Source: Mesobacillus foraminis
GTDB taxonomy: Bacteria > Bacillota > Bacilli > Bacillales > Cytobacillaceae
DNA length: 64,000 bases
NCBI RefSeq assembly: GCF_004340465.1
Contig: NZ_SLVV01000011.1
Coordinates: forward strand, 1-64,000
Direction of reading: 5' to 3'
Below the pieces are notes generated by a model, which searched no databases, was not told the origin of the DNA, and saw only the letters and a program-made list of their open reading frames with translations. Position numbers and translations under genes: made by a program. Positions 8,843 through 16,309 of this stretch are shown piece by piece; positions within the stretch are counted from its first letter, which is position 1, and the number at the start of each line of letters is the position of its first letter.

Positions 8843-9966
8843 TAAAATGCCACCTCCAAATCAAGCAGCTGACTGCTTAAGGCAGACAGGATGCTGCTGC
8901 GGGTAATCAATCCAGTCAACTTATTTCCACTGTTCACCACTGGCAAATAGCCAATTTTATGTTCATTCATGATTTTAAGAACTTCTATCAGGTTATCGTC
9001 CTCGGAAACGGCGAAAACATTTTGCTCCATCACATCATCAATCAGGGAAGTCCGCTCCTGAAGCTTGATGTTTTTCAGGGTAACAAGACCGAGAAGTGTG
9101 CTCTGGCGGTCGGTCACCATCAGGCTGTCGACCTTGTTTTCCTTCATGATTTCAATCGCCTGCAGGACATTCCGTTTTGGCGTCACTTTGACAGGATTGG
9201 AAATCATGATATCGGCCGCCTTCAGCACCTCAGGGTTATTCCAGACACGGCGCTTTCCGATAAAGCTCTCAACAAACTCGGAAGCCGGGTTCTTAAGAAT
9301 GTTTTCGGGTGTATCGTATTGCAGGATATTTCCGTCTTTTAAGAGGCAGATTTTATCGGCGATTTTATACGCCTCGTCCATATCGTGGGTAACAAAAATG
9401 ATGGTTTTATTCAATTCCTTCTGCATATTGAAAAGTTCTTCCTGGAGGGAACTTCTGGTAACGGGATCTAGTGCGCTGAAGGGTTCATCCATCAGGATGA
9501 TATCGGAGTTAGTAGAGAAGGCGCGTGCTACCCCAACTCTCTGCTGCTGTCCGCCGCTTAATTCCTTGGGGAAGCGGTGCATGTATTCCTCAGGGTTTAA
9601 GCCAACAAGCTCAAGCAGTTCAACGGTTTTCTTTTCGATTGCCTCGGGATCTTCGCCCTTAAGCTTCGGAATAAGTTCAAGATTTTCTTTTATCGACATA
9701 TGCGGGAAGAGACCGGTGTTTTGAATCACATAGCCAATATTCCGGCGCAATTCAATCGGGTCAATTTTCGAAATATCCTTGCCATCAACAAAGATTTTAC
9801 CGGATGACGGGTGAATCAGCCTGTTAATCATTTTCAGCAAAGTCGTTTTCCCGCAGCCGCTCGGCCCGATAAAAACAACCAGCTGTCCAGCTTCAATATT
9901 GAGGCTGAAGTCATCGATCACTGTCTTGCGGTTATATTTTTTTGTAATATTTTCAAACGTAATCAT
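8842..9966 (-). CDS. opuFA: Compatible-solute ABC transporter ATPase with CBS domains
   Basis: 374-residue ATPase of the OpuA/OpuC/BusAA type. Walker A GPSGCGKTTLLK (about 33-44), signature LSGGQQQRVGVARA (about 136-149), Walker B ILMDEPFSALD and switch His in FVTHDMDEA are all intact. Two CBS domains fill about 250-370; in this family they sense ionic strength or c-di-AMP. CCTCC on the plus strand (AGGAGG on the coding strand) lies 6-7 bases before the ATG. First gene of a two-gene operon with opuFB. With a BusR-like gene next door, control by c-di-AMP at both the transcriptional and protein level is plausible. Confidence 0.92.
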   Translation of the reverse strand: MITFENITKKYNRKTVIDDFSLNIEAGQLVVFIGPSGCGKTTLLKMINRLIHPSSGKIFVDGKDISKIDPIELRRNIGYVIQNTGLFPHMSIKENLELIPKLKGEDPEAIEKKTVELLELVGLNPEEYMHRFPKELSGGQQQRVGVARAFSTNSDIILMDEPFSALDPVTRSSLQEELFNMQKELNKTIIFVTHDMDEAYKIADKICLLKDGNILQYDTPENILKNPASEFVESFIGKRRVWNNPEVLKAADIMISNPVKVTPKRNVLQAIEIMKENKVDSLMVTDRQSTLLGLVTLKNIKLQERTSLIDDVMEQNVFAVSEDDNLIEVLKIMNEHKIGYLPVVNSGNKLTGLITRSSILSALSSQLLDLEVAF

Positions 9967-10001
9967 TCCATACCTCCTGTTAGTCTCTGTATCTCTCTAG
10001 T

Positions 10002-10050
10002 TAAAAAGTAACAACCCTATTATAACATATAAGTTGTTTGTTGTGAGAAA
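10002..10050 (-). promoter_or_regulatory. Candidate opuF promoter region
   Basis: TATAAT is present on the minus strand at 10019-10024, about 53 bases before the opuFA start. No good -35 box is visible. AGTAACAAC (10008-10016) and GTTGTTTGTTGTGAG (10033-10047) bracket the -10 as an imperfect inverted repeat that could be an operator. No canonical BusR half-sites were identified. Confidence 0.4.
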
Positions 10051-10204
10051 TAACTTCCGGCTGTATAAAAAAGGAAAACAAATCAGCCGGATTTCTATGG
10101 ATAAGAGGTTTATACCCATTAAACTACATATTTAATCCTAGCTTTGCTAAATAAGTCGCTTGCTTACCTTATGAAGAAAGTCTTAGGCAGCGAACGAGAA
10201 ATGT

Positions 10205-10210
10205 TATAAT
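10205..10210 (+). promoter_or_regulatory. Candidate -10 box of the DUF454 gene
   Basis: TATAAT 34 bases upstream of the proposed start. The -35 region is weak. Confidence 0.4.
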
Positions 10211-10243
10211 AGAATTGTAATACCTGCATTCAAGGAGGCACCC

Positions 10244-10633
10244 ATTATAAAAAAAGTTATTAAGCTTCTATATATAGCTGCCGGATTCTTATTTTTAGGC
10301 CTGGGAATCGTAGGCATCCTGCTGCCGGTCCTGCCAACCACTCCTTTATTGCTTCTGGCTTCATTCTTTTTTGTAAAAGGATCGGAGCGCTTCGAAGTCT
10401 GGTTTAAAGGGACCAGCATTTATAAAAAGCATCTCGAAGGCTTTCTCCGGGAACGGGCCATGACCTTAAGGCAAAAGATTACCCTTAATCTGTTTGCGGA
10501 TGCCATGATTGCGATTGCTTTCTTCACCGTTGACATTCTCGCAGTACGGCTAATACTATTAGTGATTGTGATTTACAAGTATTATTATTTCGCAGCGAAA
10601 ATTAAAACGGTCAAACAAAAACAGCGAGGTTGA
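10244..10633 (+). CDS. DUF454 (YbaN-like) inner membrane protein with non-AUG start
   Basis: About 129 residues with three to four membrane segments. The DUF454 signature is clear: a Gly-rich first helix (GFLFLGLGIVGILLPVLP) followed by TTPLLLLASFFFVKGSERFEVW. That signature begins upstream of every ATG, GTG or TTG in the frame; the first common start (TTG 10349) would cut off the diagnostic N-terminus. AAGGAGG (10232-10238) is correctly placed for ATT at 10244 (spacer 5) or ATA at 10247 (spacer 8), so a rare AUU/AUA start is proposed. Function of the family is unknown. Monocistronic, with a terminator immediately after. Confidence 0.75.
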   Translation: MIKKVIKLLYIAAGFLFLGLGIVGILLPVLPTTPLLLLASFFFVKGSERFEVWFKGTSIYKKHLEGFLRERAMTLRQKITLNLFADAMIAIAFFTVDILAVRLILLVIVIYKYYYFAAKIKTVKQKQRG

Positions 10634-10673
10634 AGACAGCAAGGACTGAACATTTCGGACTTGCTGTCTTTTT
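10633..10673 (+). terminator. Terminator of the DUF454 gene
   Basis: Perfect 11-bp stem AAGACAGCAAG / CTTGCTGTCTT followed by TTT. Confidence 0.85.
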
Positions 10674-10803
10674 ATGCATGTAGGCAAATATTCCTAATTT
10701 GCCAAGCATATATTCAAAGAGAAGGAATACGGCTGCTCCAGCTAGAATACATCGGTAAGGGCTCTTAAGCCTTTTTTAAAATGAGTGCGGGTTTGGGGGA
10801 CAG

Positions 10804-12060
10804 ATGGTGAAAGGAATTCGGTATTTCTCTTTAATAACACTGGCGGCTGTCACAATCGGCGTCCTGCCCCAGGCTGCAGCAGCAGAGGCAGACAAGCAGA
10901 AGCCGACCATTGAAGACTTTTTGGAAGAAGTGCGCAAAGACCAATTAAAATATGAAAAAGAAATGAAAGATAAAGAAAAGCTAAAGACCACCCTGGATAA
11001 GCAGCAGCAGAAGATCAGGGACGAAATCAGGAAGCTGGACGAAGAAGCTGCGAAGGTCAATGAAGACATCAGGAGCCTTCAGCCACAAATGAAGACTATT
11101 AATAATGAAATAACAGAGCTGAAAGTTCAAATTGATGATGCAGGTAAAATCATTGCTAAGCGGGAAATAGTGATTAAGGAACGCCTTCGAACCCTGCAAA
11201 AGCAAGGGAGAGGGATTTCCTATGTGGATGTCCTTCTTGGAGTGGAAGACTTTGGAGATTTTATCGATGCTGCCAAAGCTACCACTGCCATTCTCGATGC
11301 AGACAAAAGAATGCTGGAGGTCCATTACCGCGACCAGCAGGAGAAAGCCAGCAAAGAAAAGGAACTGCAGAAAAAACTGGCTGCCCTTAAACAAAACCAA
11401 GCCAAACTGGAAGCTTTAAAAAAAGAGCAGCAGGCTAAGGTGGCGGAAAAGAACGAGGCAATGGCCTCCCTAAAAGCAGACCAGCAGGAAGTGGAAGCGG
11501 ACCTGCTTGATATATCCGAGGTTCAGGAACTCATCGAGGCGCAGGAAAAAGCCATTCTGAAAGAAATCGAAGAAAGGAAAAATCCAAAGAAGAAGGAAGA
11601 GCAGGAGCCAAAGGTAGAGCCAGAAAATAAGCAAACACCTTCCCAAGATAAAGAAGAAGCCGAGCTCTTCATCAAACCGACAACAGGGAGTGTTACATCA
11701 GAGTACGGCCAGCGCTGGGGCACCCTCCACGCAGGAATCGACATCGCCGACAAAACCGCTGACACCAAAGTCGTAGCCGCAGCAAGCGGAACCGTCATCC
11801 GGTCCTATTATTCCAGCACCTACGGGAACTGTGTGTTCGTCACCCACCAGCTGGGCGGCGAAACTTACACCACCGTCTACGCCCATCTTGAAAACCGCGT
11901 TGTTAAAAGCGGACAGCAAGTTCAACAGGGGCAGCTGCTCGGCTACATGGGCAACACCGGCCACAGCTTCGGCAAGCATCTGCACTTTGAGATTCATGAA
12001 GGATTGTGGAATATCACGAAGAGTAATAGTGTGGATCCAAGGGGGTATTTGAATATCTAA
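10804..12060 (+). CDS. Secreted coiled-coil M23 murein hydrolase (EnvC/PcsB-like)
   Basis: 418 residues. A signal peptide (MVKGIRYFSLITLAAVTIGV ending near PQAAAA) is followed by a long Lys/Glu-rich coiled coil (about 40-245), a charged linker (KNPKKKEEQEP) and a C-terminal M23 endopeptidase domain (about 290-410). The zinc ligands are visible in HAGIDIA (HxxxD) and HLHFEIH (HxH). The enzyme should cut peptide cross-links of peptidoglycan outside the membrane; in EnvC/PcsB relatives the coiled coil links activity to an FtsEX-type regulator, which is not encoded nearby. GGGGGA lies 5 bases upstream of ATG 10804. Monocistronic, with its own terminator. Confidence 0.88.
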   Translation: MVKGIRYFSLITLAAVTIGVLPQAAAAEADKQKPTIEDFLEEVRKDQLKYEKEMKDKEKLKTTLDKQQQKIRDEIRKLDEEAAKVNEDIRSLQPQMKTINNEITELKVQIDDAGKIIAKREIVIKERLRTLQKQGRGISYVDVLLGVEDFGDFIDAAKATTAILDADKRMLEVHYRDQQEKASKEKELQKKLAALKQNQAKLEALKKEQQAKVAEKNEAMASLKADQQEVEADLLDISEVQELIEAQEKAILKEIEERKNPKKKEEQEPKVEPENKQTPSQDKEEAELFIKPTTGSVTSEYGQRWGTLHAGIDIADKTADTKVVAAASGTVIRSYYSSTYGNCVFVTHQLGGETYTTVYAHLENRVVKSGQQVQQGQLLGYMGNTGHSFGKHLHFEIHEGLWNITKSNSVDPRGYLNI

Positions 12061-12068
12061 GAGTTATG

Positions 12069-12097
12069 CCTGGAGAATAATATTCTCTAGGTTTTTT
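12069..12097 (+). terminator. Terminator after the M23 hydrolase gene
   Basis: CCTGGAGAATA / ATATTCTCTAGG form a nearly perfect hairpin (12069-12091) followed by six T. Confidence 0.8.
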
Positions 12098-12171
12098 AAT
12101 TGGGATATTCTAGTCGAAATCTAATGGTGGATTTTGTCGATTGAAAGTTCTAAATATTTATCCACGTTACA

Positions 12172-12230
12172 TTGACACAGACAAAGGGAGGTGGTATTTT
12201 TATTTTAGCAGATCGTTCTCTATAATGAAC
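12172..12230 (+). promoter_or_regulatory. Candidate promoter and GTTCTCT operator of the lasso-peptide operon
   Basis: TTGACA (12172-12177) lies 17 bases from TATTTT (12195-12200). A second -10-like TATAAT is at 12221-12226. GTTCTCT at 12215-12221 matches the SinR consensus GTTCTYT exactly and is part of GTTC-N8-GAAC (12215-12230). This element is 13/16 identical to the 16-bp palindrome at the eps promoter. Confidence 0.5.
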
Positions 12231-12295
12231 AACCTATTCTTTAAAAAAAGCATTTTGATCATGATAAATAAGTGTCTGCCAAACAGGAGGAACCC

Positions 12296-14242
12296 ATGAG
12301 TGCAATAGCCGGAATCATCAACTTCAATAAAGAACCAATCAATCGAGACTACAGCCTGAATATGATGAAAGCCCTAGAGAAGTTTCCGGCTGATGATATC
12401 CGAGTATTCCAGAAAGATAATGTCTTCCTTGGATGCCATGCTCAATGGATCACACCAGAATCAATTGGCGAACCACTTCCATTTTACGATACAGAAAGGC
12501 AGTGTGCCATCACGGCTGATGCCATTATCGATAATCGCGACGAATTGTTCGAAAAGCTGCAAGTTGACCGGACCAAAAGAAAAACAATGCCAGACAGCCA
12601 GTTAATTTTGCTAGCTTACTATAAGTGGGGAGAAGAAAGTCCCAAGCATCTGGTCGGTGATTTTGCCTATATGATTTGGGATGAGAGGAAGCAGAAGCTG
12701 TTTGGGGCTAGGGACATATCTGGATACCGCACTCTTTATTATTACAATGACTCAAACGCAAATCGCTTTGCTTTTTGTACAACAATAAATTCAGTACTAA
12801 CAATACCTTATGTTGAAAAAAAATTAAATGAATTATGGTTAGCAGAATATTTAGCTATTACAGGAACGATTGATAGTGTGGACGCTGTAATGACACCTTT
12901 TAAAGGTATCAATCAAATTCCCCCTGCACATACTGTTTCAATAACTATAAATGAGATAAAACTACACAGATATACCTCATTTTTTACAGGGGAGCGTTTA
13001 AACCTTAAGTCGGATAATGAATATGTAGAAGCATTTCAGGATGTTTTTAAAAAAGCTATTACTGCTAGGTTGCGTACACACCGTAAAATTGGATCTCAGT
13101 TAAGTGGGGGATTAGACTCAGGTGCAGTTGTTGGATTTGCAGCAAAAGCATTGAGTGAAATGAATAAATCATTACATACATTTAGCTATATCCCTGCGAG
13201 TGACTTCATAGATTTTACACCAAAAAGATTATTCCCTGATGAAAGACCTTATATAAAGGAAACAGTAAAATTTGTAGGAGGAATTTCAGATCATTATTTT
13301 AACTTTGATGGGAAAGACTCATACTCAGATATAGAAGATTATCTTGAGATAATGGAGATGCCGTACAAATTTTTTGAAAACTCATTTTGGCTTAAAGGTA
13401 TGTTTGAGAAAGCTCATGAAAAAGGGATTGGTGTATTACTCAATGGAGATAGGGGAAACTTTACAATTTCATGGGGGAATGCACTGAACTATTATTCGAA
13501 ACTTTTAAAAAGGTTAAAGTGGTTACGACTTTTTGATGAAATTAACAAATACAGCAAAAATGTAGGTGGTCCAAGGCTTCGAAGATTACCTGAAATTGCT
13601 AAATTGGGGTTTCCGGTTATTAATAAACTCCTTCAATCTAATACTAATGATATAAATCCAATTCTAATCAACCCAGATTTTGCCGAACGAACGGGTGTTT
13701 TAAATAAACTTAAGGATTACGGTTTAGATCAAACAGGGTGGTTGTCTTCCCCTAATTTAGATGAGCAAAGAAGAGTACTTTTGGAGGATATTTTTCCATG
13801 GAATGCAGGAAATACCCTAACTTCGAAACTCTCTTTACGTTATTCCTTATGGAAACGTGATCCAACAAATGATATTAGGGTAGTTCGTTTTTGTCTATCT
13901 TTACCTGACGAACAATATGTACAAAATGGATTAGATAGAGCTCTTATAAGAAGATCCACTGAATCATATCTTCCTAACTTTGTTAGGTTAAACCAAAGAA
14001 CTAGGGGTGTGCAAGGTGCAGATTGGGTTCATCGAATAATTCCTTTTTGGGATAACTTTAAAGAAGAATCTAGAGCTCTTATTAACGATAAAAGAATATT
14101 AGAATTAATGGATGGTCAAGTACTTAGATCTGCCTATTTAAAGATAGAGGATGGTCCTAAGCCTGAAAATGATACAGATAATGATTATAGAATTTTAATG
14201 CGTAGCTTAATTGTATATCGTTTTATCAAAAAGTTCGCTTGA
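12296..14242 (+). CDS. Lasso peptide macrolactam synthetase (asparagine synthase-like, C protein)
   Basis: 648 residues. It should activate the side-chain carboxylate of an Asp/Glu in the precursor with ATP and close an isopeptide ring with the N-terminal amine. The N-terminal glutaminase-like domain (about 1-210) starts MSAIAGI and lacks the catalytic Cys2 of true asparagine synthetases, as usual in lasso cyclases. The C-terminal synthetase domain has the PP-loop SGGLDSGAV near residue 270. ATG 12296 is chosen because AGGAGG stands 5 bases upstream; the in-frame GTG at 12272 has none. It is the first gene of a C-A-K-B1-B2-D operon. The remaining genes identify it as a cyclase rather than an asparagine synthetase. 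Confidence 0.92.
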   Translation: MSAIAGIINFNKEPINRDYSLNMMKALEKFPADDIRVFQKDNVFLGCHAQWITPESIGEPLPFYDTERQCAITADAIIDNRDELFEKLQVDRTKRKTMPDSQLILLAYYKWGEESPKHLVGDFAYMIWDERKQKLFGARDISGYRTLYYYNDSNANRFAFCTTINSVLTIPYVEKKLNELWLAEYLAITGTIDSVDAVMTPFKGINQIPPAHTVSITINEIKLHRYTSFFTGERLNLKSDNEYVEAFQDVFKKAITARLRTHRKIGSQLSGGLDSGAVVGFAAKALSEMNKSLHTFSYIPASDFIDFTPKRLFPDERPYIKETVKFVGGISDHYFNFDGKDSYSDIEDYLEIMEMPYKFFENSFWLKGMFEKAHEKGIGVLLNGDRGNFTISWGNALNYYSKLLKRLKWLRLFDEINKYSKNVGGPRLRRLPEIAKLGFPVINKLLQSNTNDINPILINPDFAERTGVLNKLKDYGLDQTGWLSSPNLDEQRRVLLEDIFPWNAGNTLTSKLSLRYSLWKRDPTNDIRVVRFCLSLPDEQYVQNGLDRALIRRSTESYLPNFVRLNQRTRGVQGADWVHRIIPFWDNFKEESRALINDKRILELMDGQVLRSAYLKIEDGPKPENDTDNDYRILMRSLIVYRFIKKFA

Positions 14243-14256
14243 AAGGGGGTGAGAAA

Positions 14257-14388
14257 ATGAAAAAAGAATGGCAGACACCTGAATTAGTAGTTTTAGATGT
14301 AAATAATACAATGCTGACAACTAAGGGTCAAAAGTTAGATAATGACTTCCCTTCAGGAACTGATTTAGGAGATTTAACTTTAAGCTAA
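14257..14388 (+). CDS. Lasso peptide precursor (43 residues, paeninodin-type)
   Basis: Short gene 14 bases after the cyclase, with AGGGGGTG correctly placed. The leader MKKEWQTPELVVLDVNNTM has the W/YxxPxLxxLDV pattern bound by B1 proteins and a Thr at the second-last position, the recognition residue for B2 cleavage. Cutting after TM gives a 24-residue core starting LTTKGQKLD, with Asp at position 9 for a nine-residue ring and a C-terminal Ser, the position phosphorylated by the kinase in paeninodin. Leu1 is unusual, since Gly, Ala, Ser or Cys are commoner. Alternatively, cutting after TTK gives Gly1 and Asp7. The tail holds DFPSGTDLGDLTLS, acidic with no Lys or Arg. A hairpin terminator follows, allowing more precursor than enzyme mRNA. 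Confidence 0.88.
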   Translation: MKKEWQTPELVVLDVNNTMLTTKGQKLDNDFPSGTDLGDLTLS

Positions 14389-14480
14389 AAAACATCTATT
14401 TAAGCAATTATTAGTATTTTGATAACGTTGCTTACTGTAGGAGAAAAACAATATTTTAGGGTATTAACTACTTCTCTAAT

Positions 14481-14514
14481 AAGCCCTTATAGCTCAATGA
14501 GCATAAGGGCTTTT
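14481..14514 (+). terminator. Attenuating hairpin between lasso precursor and kinase genes
   Basis: AAGCCCTTA / TAAGGGCTT stem with an inner AGCTC/GAGC-like pairing and a TTTT tail. It is placed to keep precursor transcript in excess over the maturation genes. Confidence 0.75.
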
Positions 14515-14545
14515 AATATCATATTAGGTACATTGGAGTGGGAAA

Positions 14546-15475
14546 ATGTTAAGTATAAAAAATAAAACCTTATATAAAGCATTTGGTTTATCAATCAATA
14601 GCGAAATCCCTTTGTCCGATTTGTCACCATCAGAAAGTGGAGAGGGGACAGCAGACATTGAAGTGCTAATAGAAGATTTATCAAAACCATGGATTAAAAT
14701 GACAGATAATCAAAGTCAATTTGTGGTTAAAGAAAATCTAGTAATGTTTAAAGTGCCTAATCTTGCGATTTTTGCCATTCAAGATGGTAAAAGAATTATT
14801 GTTAGCCCTGCAAAAAATTACGAAGAAGACATGATGCGCTTATTTATACTAGGTACTTGTATGGGTGCCCTATTAATGCAGAAGAGAATATTACCTTTAC
14901 ATGGAAGTGCGATTGCAATTGATGGAAAAGCCTATGCTATTATTGGGGAATCAGGTGCAGGAAAGTCGACTTTGGCTTCGGCTTTCTTAAAAAGGGGCTA
15001 TCAACTTCTAACTGATGATGTAATTGCATTATCTATTTCTAAAAGTAGCCTCCCCATAATTACACCATCTTATCCACAGCAAAAATTGTGGCAAGAGAGT
15101 TTAAAAGAATTTGGAATGGAATTCTCTACGTATAGTAAGGTTTATCAACGGGAAACTAAATTTGCTGTTCCTGTACCAACACAATTCTATCGTGATCCAT
15201 TACCACTAGCTGGTATTTTTGAATTAGTTAGATCAGAAAGTGAGAGCTTGGACTTAATAAAAATTGAAGGACTTGATCGGTTACAGACTCTGTTCAATAA
15301 CACTTATCGGAATTTTCTAATTCCATCCCTTGGACTACTGGAATGGCACTTTAATATATCTACTAGTATTGTTAGCCAAACTAGGATGTTTCAATTGCAA
15401 AGACCCATTAATAGTTTTACCGCTCATCAACTGGTATCTCTCATATTAAATTGCCTAAATAAGGAGGAAAAATAA
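14546..15475 (+). CDS. HPr-kinase-like lasso peptide kinase (K protein)
   Basis: 309 residues. Related to HPr kinase/phosphorylase by its P-loop GESGAGKST (about residues 132-140), preceded by LPLHGSAI and followed by LLTDDVIAL, the typical order of this family. In the paeninodin cluster the homologue PadeK phosphorylates the C-terminal Ser of the precursor, and the precursor here also ends in Ser. The N-terminal third (about 1-110) is not part of the kinase fold and could bind the substrate. GGAGTGGG precedes ATG 14546; the stop abuts the B1 start codon. Specificity is inferred. Confidence 0.87.
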   Translation: MLSIKNKTLYKAFGLSINSEIPLSDLSPSESGEGTADIEVLIEDLSKPWIKMTDNQSQFVVKENLVMFKVPNLAIFAIQDGKRIIVSPAKNYEEDMMRLFILGTCMGALLMQKRILPLHGSAIAIDGKAYAIIGESGAGKSTLASAFLKRGYQLLTDDVIALSISKSSLPIITPSYPQQKLWQESLKEFGMEFSTYSKVYQRETKFAVPVPTQFYRDPLPLAGIFELVRSESESLDLIKIEGLDRLQTLFNNTYRNFLIPSLGLLEWHFNISTSIVSQTRMFQLQRPINSFTAHQLVSLILNCLNKEEK

Positions 15476-15781
15476 ATGTTAAATACAGTTAAGCTATCAT
15501 TGCAATCAAACGTTGTACAAGGTGAAGGGAACATTGTTAGTGAGATGGATGGGGAAAAAGTAATGCTTAGTATTCATAATGGAAAATACTACAATTTGGG
15601 TGAAGTAGGGGGAAACATATGGGTTATGCTCAAATCACCGATTCTTGTTAGTGAATTAATTGAATTATTGTTAAGCGAATATAATGTGGATTATAGCAAA
15701 TGTAAGGCACAAGTAATGTCATTTTTAGAACTATTAACAAGAGAAGGATTGATTCAAATTAAAGAGGCCAAGGAAAAGTGA
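15476..15781 (+). CDS. Lasso peptide B1 protein (PqqD-like leader-binding RRE)
   Basis: 101 residues with the PqqD/RRE pattern: beta strands around EGNIVSEMDGEKVMLSIHNGKYYNLGEVG, then IWVMLKSPILVSELIELLL and a C-terminal winged-helix part ending FLELLTREGLIQI. B1 binds the precursor leader and presents it to the cyclase and to B2. It starts immediately after the kinase stop codon with AAGGAGG, and its stop overlaps the GTG of B2. Confidence 0.9.
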   Translation: MLNTVKLSLQSNVVQGEGNIVSEMDGEKVMLSIHNGKYYNLGEVGGNIWVMLKSPILVSELIELLLSEYNVDYSKCKAQVMSFLELLTREGLIQIKEAKEK

Positions 15782-16224
15782 AAAAGGTTAGGATATTTTT
15801 ATCGTACGATATGAAAACAAAATTATTATTTCTAGAAGCTTTTTTACTTCTAGGATGGGCTAGGTTTCTTAAAACCCTGCCATTTTCTAATATTGTACCT
15901 TCATTAGGTCAGCATATGAAAGAAACATCTTTAGAAATTAATGATTATAATAAAAAAACGCTTAAGAATGTCTCTAATGCTGTAAATATTATGAGCCGCT
16001 ATACCTTATGGGAAAGTATGTGTCTTGTTAAGGCGATTGCTGCCATGAAAATGCTTGAAAAGCGAAAGATTGAAAGCACTATATATTTTGGTACGGCCAA
16101 AGACGCTAATGGTAATTTAATTGCGCATGCCTGGCTCCGCAGTGGTCCCTATTATATAACTGGGGCAGAAGTAATGAACCAGTTTGTAGTAGTCAGCAAG
16201 TTTGCCAAAAAGATTCAGAAATAA
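15778..16224 (+). CDS. Lasso peptide B2 protein (transglutaminase-like leader peptidase)
   Basis: 148 residues. Cysteine protease of the transglutaminase-like fold that removes the leader. The catalytic Cys is in WESMCLVKAIAA (about residue 82) and the His in IAHAWLRSG (about 117); the sequence TGAEV stands where family members often have TGG. It starts at GTG 15778, overlapping the B1 stop by 4 bases, so B1 and B2 are translationally coupled and act as a pair. Confidence 0.9.
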   Translation: MKKVRIFLSYDMKTKLLFLEAFLLLGWARFLKTLPFSNIVPSLGQHMKETSLEINDYNKKTLKNVSNAVNIMSRYTLWESMCLVKAIAAMKMLEKRKIESTIYFGTAKDANGNLIAHAWLRSGPYYITGAEVMNQFVVVSKFAKKIQK

Positions 16225-16309
16225 AATCATGTAGATAATTCAAACCATGATTCATTTTTACGCTTTATAGACAAGCCGCGAGAATTCTTGCCTTCCTGGG
16301 AGGATATAG

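Noticed and set aside
8210-9724. Plus-strand ORFs of 193 and 219 aa across the opuF genes
   Set aside because: Antisense shadows of the ATPase and permease genes, without family motifs.
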